From Halobaculum limi (GTDB lineage: Archaea > Halobacteriota > Halobacteria > Halobacteriales > Haloferacaceae): 64,000 nucleotides of DNA. Of this stretch, positions 1-8,185 are shown piece after piece (position 1 is the stretch's first letter; the number at the start of each line of letters is the position of its first letter). A model generated the notes under the pieces. It ran no database searches. It saw only the letters and a program-made list of their open reading frames with translations, and had not been told where the DNA came from. The stretch lies in assembly GCF_029490015.1 (NCBI RefSeq), contig NZ_CP120468.1:2542001-2606000 (forward strand), in the 5' to 3' direction. Made by a program: the position numbers and the translations under genes.

Positions 1-69
1 CTCACCGTCGTCGTCGTCGCCCACTACCTCGTGAACGCGCTGGTGTTTCTCGTCCACGAGCGTCCGTGA
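1..69 (+). CDS. C-terminal end of a probable membrane protein (partial)
   Basis: Only the last 22 codons are present, in frame 1, ending at a TGA. The visible tail is a hydrophobic Val/Leu stretch followed by a short polar end (VHERP), which looks like a final transmembrane helix. The rest of the gene lies before the window. The frame is open from base 1 and is followed by a 75-base spacer before the rhodanese gene, so I read it as a real gene end, but the family cannot be named from this fragment. Confidence 0.45.
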   Translation, partial: LTVVVVAHYLVNALVFLVHERP

Positions 70-144
70 GGTCCCGAACGAGGCTCGCGCGTGCAGGTCG
101 ATTCCGGCGGTAGTTCTTTCTCACGTCGTCGCCGCGGTACTGGT

Positions 145-576
145 ATGAGTGACCGCCTGCAACACGCGTGGGAGATGGCCGAGGAGGCAGAAGAACACGT
201 CGAGGTGATCTCTGTCGAGGAGGCACACGACGAGTGGACCGCCCTCCGTGACGACGACACGGACACGATATTTCTCGACGTGCGCGACGTACGCGAACGG
301 TGGATCGAAGGTGCGATTCCCGACGACGCGCACGCACCGCGGGGGATGCTGGAGTTCTGGGCCGACCCCGAGACGACGTACTACCGCGACTACTTCCAGA
401 CCGACCAGCGGTTCGTCTGTTACTGCAACGAGGGCGGTCGCTCGGCGTTAGCGGCGAACGTGTTGCAGGAGATGGGATTCGAGGACGTCGCGCACGTCGC
501 CGGCGGCTTCACCGCGTGGCAGGACGCGGGGTACGACCAAGCGGCCGTCGACCAACCGGACTACTCGGATCGGTAA
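145..576 (+). CDS. Rhodanese-domain protein (sulfurtransferase-like)
   Basis: A 143-residue single-domain rhodanese. Such proteins carry sulfane sulfur as a Cys persulfide in the cytoplasm. The N-terminal 25 residues are an acidic helix. The domain follows, with the FLDVRD strand/loop near residue 53 typical of rhodaneses and the active-site loop CNEGGRSA near residue 95, where Cys is the expected sulfur carrier. The family ending GGFTAW is also present. An in-frame start at 91 would add 18 basic, non-conserved residues, so I chose ATG 145. The specific sulfur acceptor cannot be inferred; the neighbour on the right is on the opposite strand. Confidence 0.85.
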   Translation: MSDRLQHAWEMAEEAEEHVEVISVEEAHDEWTALRDDDTDTIFLDVRDVRERWIEGAIPDDAHAPRGMLEFWADPETTYYRDYFQTDQRFVCYCNEGGRSALAANVLQEMGFEDVAHVAGGFTAWQDAGYDQAAVDQPDYSDR

Positions 577-597
577 GGACGCTCGGCGAGGCGCACG

Positions 598-1089
598 TCA
601 GTTGGCGCGGATGCCCTCGATGTCGCGGAGTCGCTCGGCAACGTCGGGCGGCGTCGCCCCCTCGACGCCGCGCACGCGGTGGTCGGGGACGATGATCGGA
701 AGCGGGTTCTCGCGGAGGGCGGTACGCGCCGTCTGCAGGTCGTCTTCGTCCTCGTGGTCGAGACCAGAAGTCATCCGCACGACTAGCTCCAGGTCGGCCT
801 CGTCGCCGTAGGGGACGTTCCGGACAGACTCCAGCACCTCACGCTGGTCTGTGGGAACGGTGATGGCGACGGCGACGTCGCCGAAGTCGTCTTCAGCACC
901 GGTGAGATACTCGTGGAGGCGGTCGAGCAGCGAGTGAACGCCGTTAGCGTCGTCGGGGAGCGTCTCGGGGAACGACACGGAGATGATCCGTCCGCTCGCC
1001 GTTCCGACCTCGATCGGTCGCCCGATGGCGTCGAACTCGCGGCCGAACACGCCCGTATCACCAAGCCCGCCGTCGGTTCTCACAGTCAT
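598..1089 (-). CDS. Alkyltransferase-like (MGMT/Ogt-family) protein with Asp in place of the active Cys
   Basis: The protein has 163 residues. The C-terminal half follows the O6-alkylguanine-DNA alkyltransferase fold: a helix-turn-helix-like part (DQREVLESVRNVPYGDEAD) and then the signature region NPLPIIVPDHRVRG near residue 140. In true methyltransferases this signature reads PCHR and the Cys accepts the alkyl group. Here the Cys is Asp, so the protein cannot work by that chemistry. Alkyltransferase-like proteins that bind damaged DNA without repairing it also lack this Cys, usually having Trp or Ala. The start ATG 1089 was chosen because the in-frame upstream extension is basic and not family-like. 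A role in DNA damage sensing is inference. Confidence 0.75.
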   Translation of the reverse strand: MTVRTDGGLGDTGVFGREFDAIGRPIEVGTASGRIISVSFPETLPDDANGVHSLLDRLHEYLTGAEDDFGDVAVAITVPTDQREVLESVRNVPYGDEADLELVVRMTSGLDHEDEDDLQTARTALRENPLPIIVPDHRVRGVEGATPPDVAERLRDIEGIRAN

Positions 1090-1193
1090 ACACGAACGAA
1101 CGCCCCGCCGAGGTTTCAATCCCGCGAGGGGACGCCGCTCCCGCGAGCGCAGCCGCCAACGACGCAACTCTTTTGTGCGAAACAATCCACCGA

Positions 1194-1199
1194 TGTACA
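1194..1199. promoter_or_regulatory. TGTACA palindrome immediately upstream of trpC
   Basis: The hexamer TGTACA sits within the 8-base palindrome ATGTACAT, 3 bases before the trpC start codon. TGTACA is the core of the TRP box bound by TrpY in Methanothermobacter. A T-rich element (CTTTTGTG, about 1168-1177) lies 25-30 bases upstream of the start and could be the TATA box. Only one copy is visible and a six-base match can occur by chance, so the link to trp regulation is a guess. Confidence 0.25.
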
Positions 1200-1202
1200 T
1201 AG

Positions 1203-2009
1203 ATGAACACTCAATCGGAGGAACTCGCACCGGCGGTGCGCTCCATCCTCGACGCGGCGGCGGAGCGACCCGGCGGAGACGAGCGCCTGTCGGTGGAGGC
1301 GCAGTCGCTCCCCGACGCGTTCGCGCGTGCGGAGGCCGAGGGACGGGTCCCCGTCATCGCGGAGGTGAAGCCGACGAGTCCGACGACTCAGGGAGAACGG
1401 TCGGACGATCCCGTGGAGTTGGCCGAGGCGATGGTCGACGGCGGCGCGGCAGCGCTGTCGGTGTTGACCGAACCGGACCACTTCGACGGCTCCGTGGAGA
1501 ACCTCGAACGGATCCGCGAGGCCGTCGACGTGCCCGTGTTGCGCAAAGATTTCGTCGTGCGTGAGGACCAACTCGACGCCGTCGAGGCGGACCTGGTCTT
1601 GCTCATCGCGCGGTTCGTCGGCGACGACCTGGCGGCCCTCGTCGACGCGGCCCGCGACCGAGGCTTCCAGCCACTCGTCGAGGTCCACACCGCAGACGAA
1701 CTCGCGGCGGCCCTTGACGCCGGAGCCGACATCGTCGGCGTGAACAACCGTGACCTCGCGAAGTTGGAGGTGGACCTCTCGACGTTCGAGACGGTCGCAC
1801 CCGAGGTTCCGGAGGACGTGACACTCATCGCGGAGTCGGGCATCTCGACGCCGGCGGACGCACGGCGGATGCGCGCGGCGGGCGCGGACGGTCTGCTCAT
1901 CGGGTCGGCAATTATGGACGCGGAGGGGACCGACGAAGCCGGGACCGGCGGCGACGTGACCGCCAACACCCGGCGATTTACGTCTGCGGAGTCGGAGGGA
2001 GACGTATGA
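1203..2009 (+). CDS. trpC: Indole-3-glycerol-phosphate synthase
   Basis: TrpC closes the ring of carboxyphenylamino-deoxyribulose phosphate to give indole-3-glycerol phosphate in tryptophan synthesis. The 268-residue TIM barrel shows [11 protein letters not shown] near residue 46 (catalytic Lys), LRKDFVV near 113 (Lys), LVEVHT, GVNNRDL near 180 and IAESGIS near 209, all family hallmarks. The C-terminal 25 residues are acidic and non-conserved. It is the first gene of trpCBA, with trpB overlapping its last four bases (ATGA), implying translational coupling. The start ATG lies 3 bases after a TGTACA palindrome. TrpD, TrpE and TrpG are not in this window. Confidence 0.97.
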   Translation: MNTQSEELAPAVRSILDAAAERPGGDERLSVEAQSLPDAFARAEAEGRVPVIAEVKPTSPTTQGERSDDPVELAEAMVDGGAAALSVLTEPDHFDGSVENLERIREAVDVPVLRKDFVVREDQLDAVEADLVLLIARFVGDDLAALVDAARDRGFQPLVEVHTADELAAALDAGADIVGVNNRDLAKLEVDLSTFETVAPEVPEDVTLIAESGISTPADARRMRAAGADGLLIGSAIMDAEGTDEAGTGGDVTANTRRFTSAESEGDV

Positions 2010-3334
2010 GTAGCGAGGGTGAGCGAAGCGAGGCCGCGAATCGAACGGGGAGCGAGGCGGCCGGAGACGGCGGCGGGGGCGACGGCGAGTGGGTCACCGC
2101 TGGAGACGGCAAGTTCGGTCGCTACGGCGGCCAGTACGTCCCCGAGGCACTGATGCCGGCCATCGAGGAGTTGACCGACGCCTACGAGCGGTACGTCCTC
2201 AACAACGAGGACGGCTTTATGGACGAGTTCCGCCAGCGGATTCGCGACTTCGGTGGACGGCCCACGCCGCTCCAGCGCGCGGATCGCCTGTCTGAGCGGT
2301 ACGACACCGAGGTGTACCTCAAGCGTGAGGATCTGCTCCACGGCGGCGCACACAAACTCAACAACGCCCTCGGGCAGGTGCTCCTGGCGAAGTACATGGG
2401 CAAAGAGCGCATCATCGCGGAGACGGGCGCGGGCCAACACGGCACCGCGACGGCGATGGCGGCCGCACACCTCGGGATGCCGTGTGAGGTGTATATGGGG
2501 GAACGCGACATCAATCGCCAGCGTCCCAACGTCTTCCGGATGAAGATCAACGGCTCGGAAGTGACGCCCGTGACGACCGGTCGCGGGACGCTGAAGGAGG
2601 CCATCTCCGAGACGATGCGCGACTGGGCGACGAACGTCGAGGACACCCACTACGTCATCGGGTCCATCGTCGGTCCGCACCCGTTCCCGCAGATGGTGCG
2701 CGACTTCCAGGCGCTCATCTCCGAGGAGGCACGGCGGCAGATTCGCGACCAGACCGGGGGCCTCCCGGACTCGGTCGTCGCCTGCGCGGGCGGCGGGTCG
2801 AACACGATGGGGTCGTTCCACCACTTCGTCGGAGACGAAGGCGTGGACCTGCTGGCCGTCGAGGCCGGCGGATCGTCGCTCGCCGTCGACGAGGCAGAGG
2901 GCGTCGCACCCAACTCCGCGTCGCTGTCGACGGGGACGGAAGGCGTCCTCCACGGCGCACGCACCAAACTCCTACAGGACCGTGACGGTCAGATCGTCGA
3001 GAGCCACTCCGTCTCCTCGGGCTTAGACTACGCGGGCGTCGGCCCGGAACTGGCGTACCTCGTCGACGAGGACCGCGTCACGCCCGTCAACGTCGACGAC
3101 GACGCGGCTATCGAGGGCTTCCACCGCCTCTCGCAGGAGGAGGGCATCATCCCCGCGCTGGAGACGGCCCACGCACTCGGCTACCTCCACGAACACCACG
3201 AGGAACTCGGCGATGTGACCGTGATCAACGTATCCGGACGCGGTGACAAAGACCTCGACACGGCCATCGAAGAGACGACGAAACGCGACATCGCGAACGC
3301 GCCGGATATGTCGATGTTCGAGGGGGGACTGTGA
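2006..3334 (+). CDS. trpB: Tryptophan synthase beta subunit
   Basis: TrpB condenses indole with serine using pyridoxal phosphate. The 442-residue protein has an extra acidic/Gly-rich N-terminus of about 30 residues before the family start [15 protein letters not shown]. The PLP lysine is in [13 protein letters not shown] near residue 114, the catalytic Glu in AETGAGQHG near 136, and the PLP phosphate loop is [10 protein letters not shown] near 260. The GVGPELAYL segment places it in the canonical TrpB1 class that pairs with TrpA. It overlaps trpC by 4 bases (ATGA) and trpA by 1 base (TGATG), so the three genes form one operon. Confidence 0.98.
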   Translation: MSSEGERSEAANRTGSEAAGDGGGGDGEWVTAGDGKFGRYGGQYVPEALMPAIEELTDAYERYVLNNEDGFMDEFRQRIRDFGGRPTPLQRADRLSERYDTEVYLKREDLLHGGAHKLNNALGQVLLAKYMGKERIIAETGAGQHGTATAMAAAHLGMPCEVYMGERDINRQRPNVFRMKINGSEVTPVTTGRGTLKEAISETMRDWATNVEDTHYVIGSIVGPHPFPQMVRDFQALISEEARRQIRDQTGGLPDSVVACAGGGSNTMGSFHHFVGDEGVDLLAVEAGGSSLAVDEAEGVAPNSASLSTGTEGVLHGARTKLLQDRDGQIVESHSVSSGLDYAGVGPELAYLVDEDRVTPVNVDDDAAIEGFHRLSQEEGIIPALETAHALGYLHEHHEELGDVTVINVSGRGDKDLDTAIEETTKRDIANAPDMSMFEGGL

Positions 3335-4194
3335 TGACGGACGCCCCATCTTCCGAGGCCATCGCCGCCGCCTTCGCGGACGGCCCGGCGTTCGTCCCGT
3401 ATCTCGCCGTCGGCGACCCCGACTACGAGTCGTCGCTGGCGTACGTGGAGGCACTCGAACGCGGCGGAGCCGACATCATCGAACTCGGCCTCCCGTTCTC
3501 CGAACCCATCGCCGAGGGACCGACCATCCAGAACGCCGTCGTCCGGGCGCTGGAAGCCGGGATGACGCCGACGCGCTTCTTCGAGTTCGTCGAGGAAGTC
3601 GACGTTGACGTACCGCTCGTCTGTATGACGTACTACAATCTGATCTACCAGTACGGCGACAGCGACGGCCCGCGCGACTTCGTGAAACAAGCCGCCGAGG
3701 TCGGTCTCTCGGGGTTCGTCGTCCCCGACCTCCCCGCAGAGGAGGCGGGACCGCTGCGAGAGGCGTGCGACGAGTTCGGACTGGACCTCGTCTCTATCGT
3801 CGCGCCAACGACGGGCGAAGACCGCCTTCAGCGACTCGTCGACGTCTCTTCGGGCTACCTGTACGTGCAGGCGCGACTGGGCGTCACCGGCGCGTCGTCG
3901 TCGGTGTCGGGACAGACGACGGAGTCGCTGACGCGGCTCGCGGACGTCGACCTGCCGAAGGCGGTCGGCTTCGGCATCTCCTCGGGCGAACAGGCGGCGA
4001 CCATCGTCGAGAGCGGGGCAGACGGCATCATCGTCGGCTCCGCGCTCGTGGACATCGTCGCCGAGGGCCACGCGAACGACGACTCGACCGAGGCGGTGGC
4101 CGACCGCCTCGAAACGAAGGCACGCGAACTGAAGCAGGGTGCGGTCGACGGATACGGGCGACGGACGCCGGCACCCGAAGGTACATCCGACTGA
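3334..4194 (+). CDS. trpA: Tryptophan synthase alpha subunit
   Basis: TrpA cleaves indole-3-glycerol phosphate to indole, which is channelled to TrpB. The 286-residue TIM barrel contains [19 protein letters not shown] near residue 50. The first Glu of that motif is the general acid/base (Glu49 in the bacterial enzyme). The residue equivalent to bacterial Asp60 is Glu in the IAEGP segment. The phosphate-binding loops VGFGIS and IIVGSALVD are intact. A GTG one codon earlier is possible, but ATG 3334 gives the usual TGATG junction with trpB. It is the last gene of trpCBA. Confidence 0.97.
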   Translation: MTDAPSSEAIAAAFADGPAFVPYLAVGDPDYESSLAYVEALERGGADIIELGLPFSEPIAEGPTIQNAVVRALEAGMTPTRFFEFVEEVDVDVPLVCMTYYNLIYQYGDSDGPRDFVKQAAEVGLSGFVVPDLPAEEAGPLREACDEFGLDLVSIVAPTTGEDRLQRLVDVSSGYLYVQARLGVTGASSSVSGQTTESLTRLADVDLPKAVGFGISSGEQAATIVESGADGIIVGSALVDIVAEGHANDDSTEAVADRLETKARELKQGAVDGYGRRTPAPEGTSD

Positions 4195-4240
4195 GCCGTT
4201 CGCAAGCCATTTACCCCCGATAGATACACGTTCACACATC

Positions 4241-5038
4241 ATGAAACTCGCCGGACTCGACGCACGACTCGATCGCATCTCCACAGACGACCGCATCCTG
4301 ATGGTCCCGATGGACCACGGCATCACCCTCGGCGCGGTGAAAGGGCTGAAAGACATCGAGGGCACCATCGACGCCGTCACGCGCGGCGGCGCCGACGCCG
4401 TCCTCACGCAGAAGGGCATCGCCCCCCGCGTCCACGACCACAAGAACGGCGCGGGCTACGTCGTCCACGTCAACGCCTCCACCGCCGTCGGCCCGGAGGC
4501 GAACGACAAACGACCGACGGGGTCGGTGAAAAGCGCCATCCGCGCCGGCGCCGACGCCGTCTCGATGCACATCAACGTCGGCTCCGACTACGAACCCGAG
4601 CAGATGACGTTCCTCGCGGAACTGTGCGAGGAGGCCGGCGACTACGGGATTCCCGTCCTCGCGATGGCGTACGCCCGCGGTGCGAACCTCGAGGGCGAGG
4701 ACCCCGAACACGACGCAGAATACCTCGGCCACGCCGTCCGCCTCGCCGAGGAGTGTGGCGCGGACCTCGTGAAGACGGCCTACTCGGGCGACGCCGAGAG
4801 TTTCGAACACGTCTGTGAGTCCACCAGCCTGCCGGTCATCATCGCGGGCGGGTCGCCCGTGAGCGACCTCGCGACGCTGGAGAACGTCCGCGGCGCGATG
4901 GACGCGGGCGCGGCGGGCGTCTCGATGGGGCGGACCATCTTCCAGCACGACGACCCCGAGGCGATGACGCGCGCGGTGTCGGCGGTCGTCCACGACGACG
5001 CCGACGCGGAGGACGCGCTGTCGGCGTCCGGGCTGTAA
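4241..5038 (+). CDS. 2-amino-3,7-dideoxy-D-threo-hept-6-ulosonate synthase (AroA', archaeal shikimate pathway)
   Basis: This 265-residue class I aldolase of the DeoC/FbaB superfamily makes the six-deoxy amino-sugar precursor that replaces the DAHP route in many archaea. Visible motifs are MVPMDHGITLGAVKGL near residue 20, SMHINVGSDYE near 108 and the Schiff-base region DLVKTAYSGD near 175-185, with the phosphate-binding IIAGGSPV near 203. A general archaeal class I fructose-bisphosphate aldolase is the main alternative. Position after trpCBA and before AroB' favours the aromatic role. The ATG at 4241 matches the family N-terminus; the 46-base gap after trpA holds a T-rich ATTTACCCCC that could be a weak promoter. 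Confidence 0.9.
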   Translation: MKLAGLDARLDRISTDDRILMVPMDHGITLGAVKGLKDIEGTIDAVTRGGADAVLTQKGIAPRVHDHKNGAGYVVHVNASTAVGPEANDKRPTGSVKSAIRAGADAVSMHINVGSDYEPEQMTFLAELCEEAGDYGIPVLAMAYARGANLEGEDPEHDAEYLGHAVRLAEECGADLVKTAYSGDAESFEHVCESTSLPVIIAGGSPVSDLATLENVRGAMDAGAAGVSMGRTIFQHDDPEAMTRAVSAVVHDDADAEDALSASGL

Positions 5039-5212
5039 TCGGCTCACGGCGCGGTCACGAGAGCTTCTTTCGGACTGTGCGCGCGAGTGACCGCCTCGGC
5101 GGTCGAAGCGGACTGTCTGCTCGCAGCAACTGCTGTTCCATCGTCGGCACGCGACCCTCGTGGGGTCGCCGTATTCGCCACGTTAAAGCGGCGTCCCCGA
5201 TAGCGACCGACA

Positions 5213-6409
5213 ATGACACGAACGCGGAGCGTCTGGGTGCGCGCCGACGACGGCGTCGGCGACTGGGACGCGCGACGACAGCGGATCACCGCCGGTCTCG
5301 AAGCCGGCGTCGACTGGGTACTCGTCGACGAACGCGACGTGGCGAAGGTGCGCGAACTCGGCGACGTGAACGTCGCGGCGTTCCGCTCGGACGCCGACGT
5401 CGACGTGATCGGTGAAGCAGAGTCCGACGGCATAGACGCGACCGCCGACGCCTACATCGTCGGGAAAGACGGCGAGGGAGACGGCACTGTGGACCTCCCC
5501 TCGGACCTGTCGGGGTCGGCCGACCTGTCGACGCTGCGGCGCGACGACAACCGTGCGCAGGGGGCGTACATCCGCATCTTCGACGAGGAGTACGAGGGCT
5601 TCGCGGAGGCGGCCGCCCGCGACGCGGAGTTCGTCGTCGTCGCCAGCGAGAACTGGCAGATCATCCCGCTGGAGAACCTCATCGCCCGCATCGGCGACGA
5701 CACCACGCTCGTCGCTGGTGCGACCACGGCCGAGGAGGCGCGGACGGCGTTCGAGACGCTCGAACTCGGCGCGGAGGGCGTCCTCCTGGACACCGACGAC
5801 CCCGACGAGATTCGCAAGACGGTCGAAGTGCGCGACGAGGCCGACCGCGAGACGCTCGATCTGACGACCGCGACGGTCACGGCAGTCGAGCGAACTGGCT
5901 CTGCCGACCGCGTCTGCGTCGACACCGGGTCGATGATGGACCACGACGAGGGGATGCTCGTCGGGTCGATGTCCCGAGGGCTGTTCTTCGTCCACGCGGA
6001 GACGGCCGACTCGCCGTACGTCGCCTCCCGCCCGTTCCGGGTGAACGCGGGCGCGGTCCACGCGTACGTCCGGACGCCCGACGGCGGCACGAAGTACCTC
6101 AGCGAACTCCAGTCGGGCGACCAGGTGCAGGTCGTCGACACGGAGGGCAAGACGCGCGAGGCCATCGTCGGACGCGTGAAGATAGAGAAACGACCGATGT
6201 TCCGCCTGCAGGCGGAAGTCGAGACGGAGTCGGGCGAGACTGACCGCATCGAGACGCTCATCCAGAACGCCGAGACGGTGAAAGTCGCCACCAGCGAGGG
6301 TCGCGTCGCCGTCACCGACCTCACGGAGGGCGACGAGGTGCTCGTCTACTACGAGGACGTCGCTCGCCACTTCGGTGAGGCCGTCGAAGAGTCGATCATC
6401 GAGAAGTAA
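5213..6409 (+). CDS. 3-dehydroquinate synthase type II (AroB')
   Basis: The 398-residue enzyme oxidatively deaminates and cyclises the AroA' product to 3-dehydroquinate, using NAD. It starts with RSVWVRADDGVGDWDAR, the family N-terminus, followed by an N-terminal barrel-like half. The highly conserved C-terminal half contains DTGSMMDHDEGMLVGS near residue 240, RPFRVNAGAVHAYV near 274 and GGTKYLSELQSGD near 292. The length is slightly above the usual 360-380 because of acidic inserts. It sits 174 bases after AroA' on the same strand and two genes before aroD on the other strand, so three consecutive steps of the archaeal route are close together. Confidence 0.95.
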   Translation: MTRTRSVWVRADDGVGDWDARRQRITAGLEAGVDWVLVDERDVAKVRELGDVNVAAFRSDADVDVIGEAESDGIDATADAYIVGKDGEGDGTVDLPSDLSGSADLSTLRRDDNRAQGAYIRIFDEEYEGFAEAAARDAEFVVVASENWQIIPLENLIARIGDDTTLVAGATTAEEARTAFETLELGAEGVLLDTDDPDEIRKTVEVRDEADRETLDLTTATVTAVERTGSADRVCVDTGSMMDHDEGMLVGSMSRGLFFVHAETADSPYVASRPFRVNAGAVHAYVRTPDGGTKYLSELQSGDQVQVVDTEGKTREAIVGRVKIEKRPMFRLQAEVETESGETDRIETLIQNAETVKVATSEGRVAVTDLTEGDEVLVYYEDVARHFGEAVEESIIEK

Positions 6410-6490
6410 CGGTTCCGAGCGTCCGGGACAGATTCGGAAAACCGCCGTCCGCTCTGGAGACCGACGAAGTCGAGGGCGCGAGGCCGCCCG

Positions 6491-6874
6491 TTACGACTCG
6501 CGTTCGACGTACTCGAACTCTACCGAACAGTACCAACAGAAGCCAATCGAGAGGTCGACCTCACGGCCACACCGTGGACACGCCAGGCCGGTCGAGCGCA
6601 CGTCTCGCCGCGCGAGGACGTAGGCGTCGAGCGCCGACAGCGCCAACACGGCGACGAGGGGGACGGCGACGCCGAGTTCGGAGCGGGTTGCTGTCGCGTT
6701 GGCGACCGCGGGGAACTCCCCCACCATCTCCGTGCCGAACAACCCGACGAACACGAGTCCAGATCCGACGAGGAGTGCGAGCCACGCGAAGCCACGGCTC
6801 CACCGCCGGAGGTAGGCGTGGCCCAGCGCGGGCACGACCGCGAGCGCGGCCGCGAGGACGGGGCGTCGTCGCAT
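6491..6874 (-). CDS. Small membrane protein with C-terminal zinc ribbon
   Basis: The 127-residue protein has a basic N-terminus, three predicted transmembrane helices (about residues 5-20, 28-46 and 63-85) and then a cytoplasmic zinc ribbon built on CPRCG and CWYC near residues 98-116, ending in a charged tail. Haloarchaea have several such membrane zinc-ribbon proteins of unknown function. The start at 6874 was preferred over 6913 because it leaves a short basic N-terminus before the first helix. It lies between aroB' and aroD but on the aroD strand, separated from it by 112 bases, so a functional link is not established. Confidence 0.75.
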   Translation of the reverse strand: MRRRPVLAAALAVVPALGHAYLRRWSRGFAWLALLVGSGLVFVGLFGTEMVGEFPAVANATATRSELGVAVPLVAVLALSALDAYVLARRDVRSTGLACPRCGREVDLSIGFCWYCSVEFEYVERES

Positions 6875-6986
6875 TGTTCGCCAGAGACTGCCGACCGATA
6901 AGAAGCTTCTCACGGCCCGTCCGACGCGTGTCAGCCACGTGGCGTCGTGCCGTCGGCCGTCGACTGCCGGTGACGCTCTCCCACGA

Positions 6987-7697
6987 CTACAACAGGTCGT
7001 CCACGAGTCGCCGCAGCGTCGCGAGGTCGTACTGTCCGGGCGCGGTCGCGTCGGCGGCGTTCACGGGTGCGTAGCCGAGTCGGGAGCCGTACACCGGTGC
7101 GACGGCGCGGGTGTGGCTCCCCGCCTCGCCCATCGCCATCGTCGCTACGCGGTCGCCGCGGGCGGTCGCTCGGTGGGTCGCGGTCAGCAGCGCCAGCGCC
7201 TCCTCGGTCGTGTGCGCGGTGACGGCGAGTTTCCCCACGTCGCCTGCGGAAGCGGCGGCACCCAAGAGTGCATCGAGCGTCCGCGGGTCGGGCGTACCCG
7301 TGAAGTCGTGGACCGAGGCGACGACCGCCACGTCGTGGTCGTGGGCGCGGTTGAGCAACTCGTCGACGCCGACGTCGTTCGTCCCGGTTGGTCGCCCGCG
7401 CAGCGTCGCCAGTTCCACGTCGACGGCGGCGACGGCGTCGTACTCCACGGCTGCGGCGAGCGCATCGAGTCGACCGTACGGGGCGGTCTCGCCCCCTTCC
7501 CAGTGGGGCCGGTTCGTGACGAGGAGCGGCAACTCTCCGTCGTAGGACGCGAGCGCATCCAGCGGGTGCTCCGCCAAGTCCATCCGGAACTCGACGCAGT
7601 CGGCGTCGTCGCGGGCGTCGGGTTCTGCCGTGAGGTCGGCGGTGCTCGCACACAGCGAAAACGAGTCGAGATCGAGGGCGTCGAGATCGATCGGCAT
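6987..7697 (-). CDS. aroD: 3-dehydroquinate dehydratase type I
   Basis: AroD removes water from 3-dehydroquinate to give 3-dehydroshikimate through a Schiff base. The 236-residue protein shows the family features: CVEFRMDLAEHP near residue 34 (substrate-binding Glu and Arg), the catalytic His in VVASVHDF near 127, and the Schiff-base Lys in GDVGKLAVTAHT near 155, followed by MGEAGSHTRAVAPVYGS near 192. The start ATG 7697 (MPIDLD) fits the family; an earlier in-frame start adds a basic, non-conserved stretch. It acts directly after AroB', encoded about 600 bases away on the opposite strand. Confidence 0.95.
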   Translation of the reverse strand: MPIDLDALDLDSFSLCASTADLTAEPDARDDADCVEFRMDLAEHPLDALASYDGELPLLVTNRPHWEGGETAPYGRLDALAAAVEYDAVAAVDVELATLRGRPTGTNDVGVDELLNRAHDHDVAVVASVHDFTGTPDPRTLDALLGAAASAGDVGKLAVTAHTTEEALALLTATHRATARGDRVATMAMGEAGSHTRAVAPVYGSRLGYAPVNAADATAPGQYDLATLRRLVDDLL

Positions 7698-7755
7698 AGT
7701 CGTGCGTGCGCGACCGGGGCGGAAAAGCCCACCCGTGCCGTGCAACCTACGCCGC

Positions 7756-8127
7756 CTACTGGTCGTCGGAGATGACTGACGGCCGACGCTGAAGCATCGC
7801 GACGCCGAGGCCGAGGACGAACACGCCGGCGAGAACGATCGCCAGGCCGAACAGGTCGCCGTTGCGCATCTGGTCGGTTCCGAGTATGCACATCCCCACC
7901 CCGAGCGAACAGTCTGCGAGTCCCCGGAGCGTCACGTGGTCGACGGTCCGTTCACCGACCTGTCGCTCGACTCTGAGACCGGCGAGGAGTGCGAGACCAC
8001 CGCCGACGCCGAACAGTAGCGTCGCGGCCGCCAGCGGCAGTTCGTCGGGGACGCCGAACAACACGAGGACGCCCGCGGCGATTCCGAGCAAGAGCACTCC
8101 CTGCAGGAGTTCGAGTCGTGCACGCAT
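7756..8127 (-). CDS. Small four-helix membrane protein of unknown function
   Basis: The product is 123 residues with four hydrophobic segments, at about residues 8-25, 30-48, 65-85 and 92-111, the last followed by a basic stop-transfer segment (QRRPS) and an acidic end. The first loop contains FGVPDELP. I do not recognise a family. The reading frame is preferred over others because its hydrophobicity pattern is regular and the acidic tail suits a halophile. It lies 58 bases before the aroD start and 58 bases after the TFB stop on the same strand. Confidence 0.6.
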   Translation of the reverse strand: MRARLELLQGVLLLGIAAGVLVLFGVPDELPLAAATLLFGVGGGLALLAGLRVERQVGERTVDHVTLRGLADCSLGVGMCILGTDQMRNGDLFGLAIVLAGVFVLGLGVAMLQRRPSVISDDQ

Positions 8128-8185
8128 CGCTCGTCGGGTCGGGCGACGCGAACAAAAGCGGTCCGGTGAGAGTCGTTCCGGCCGT

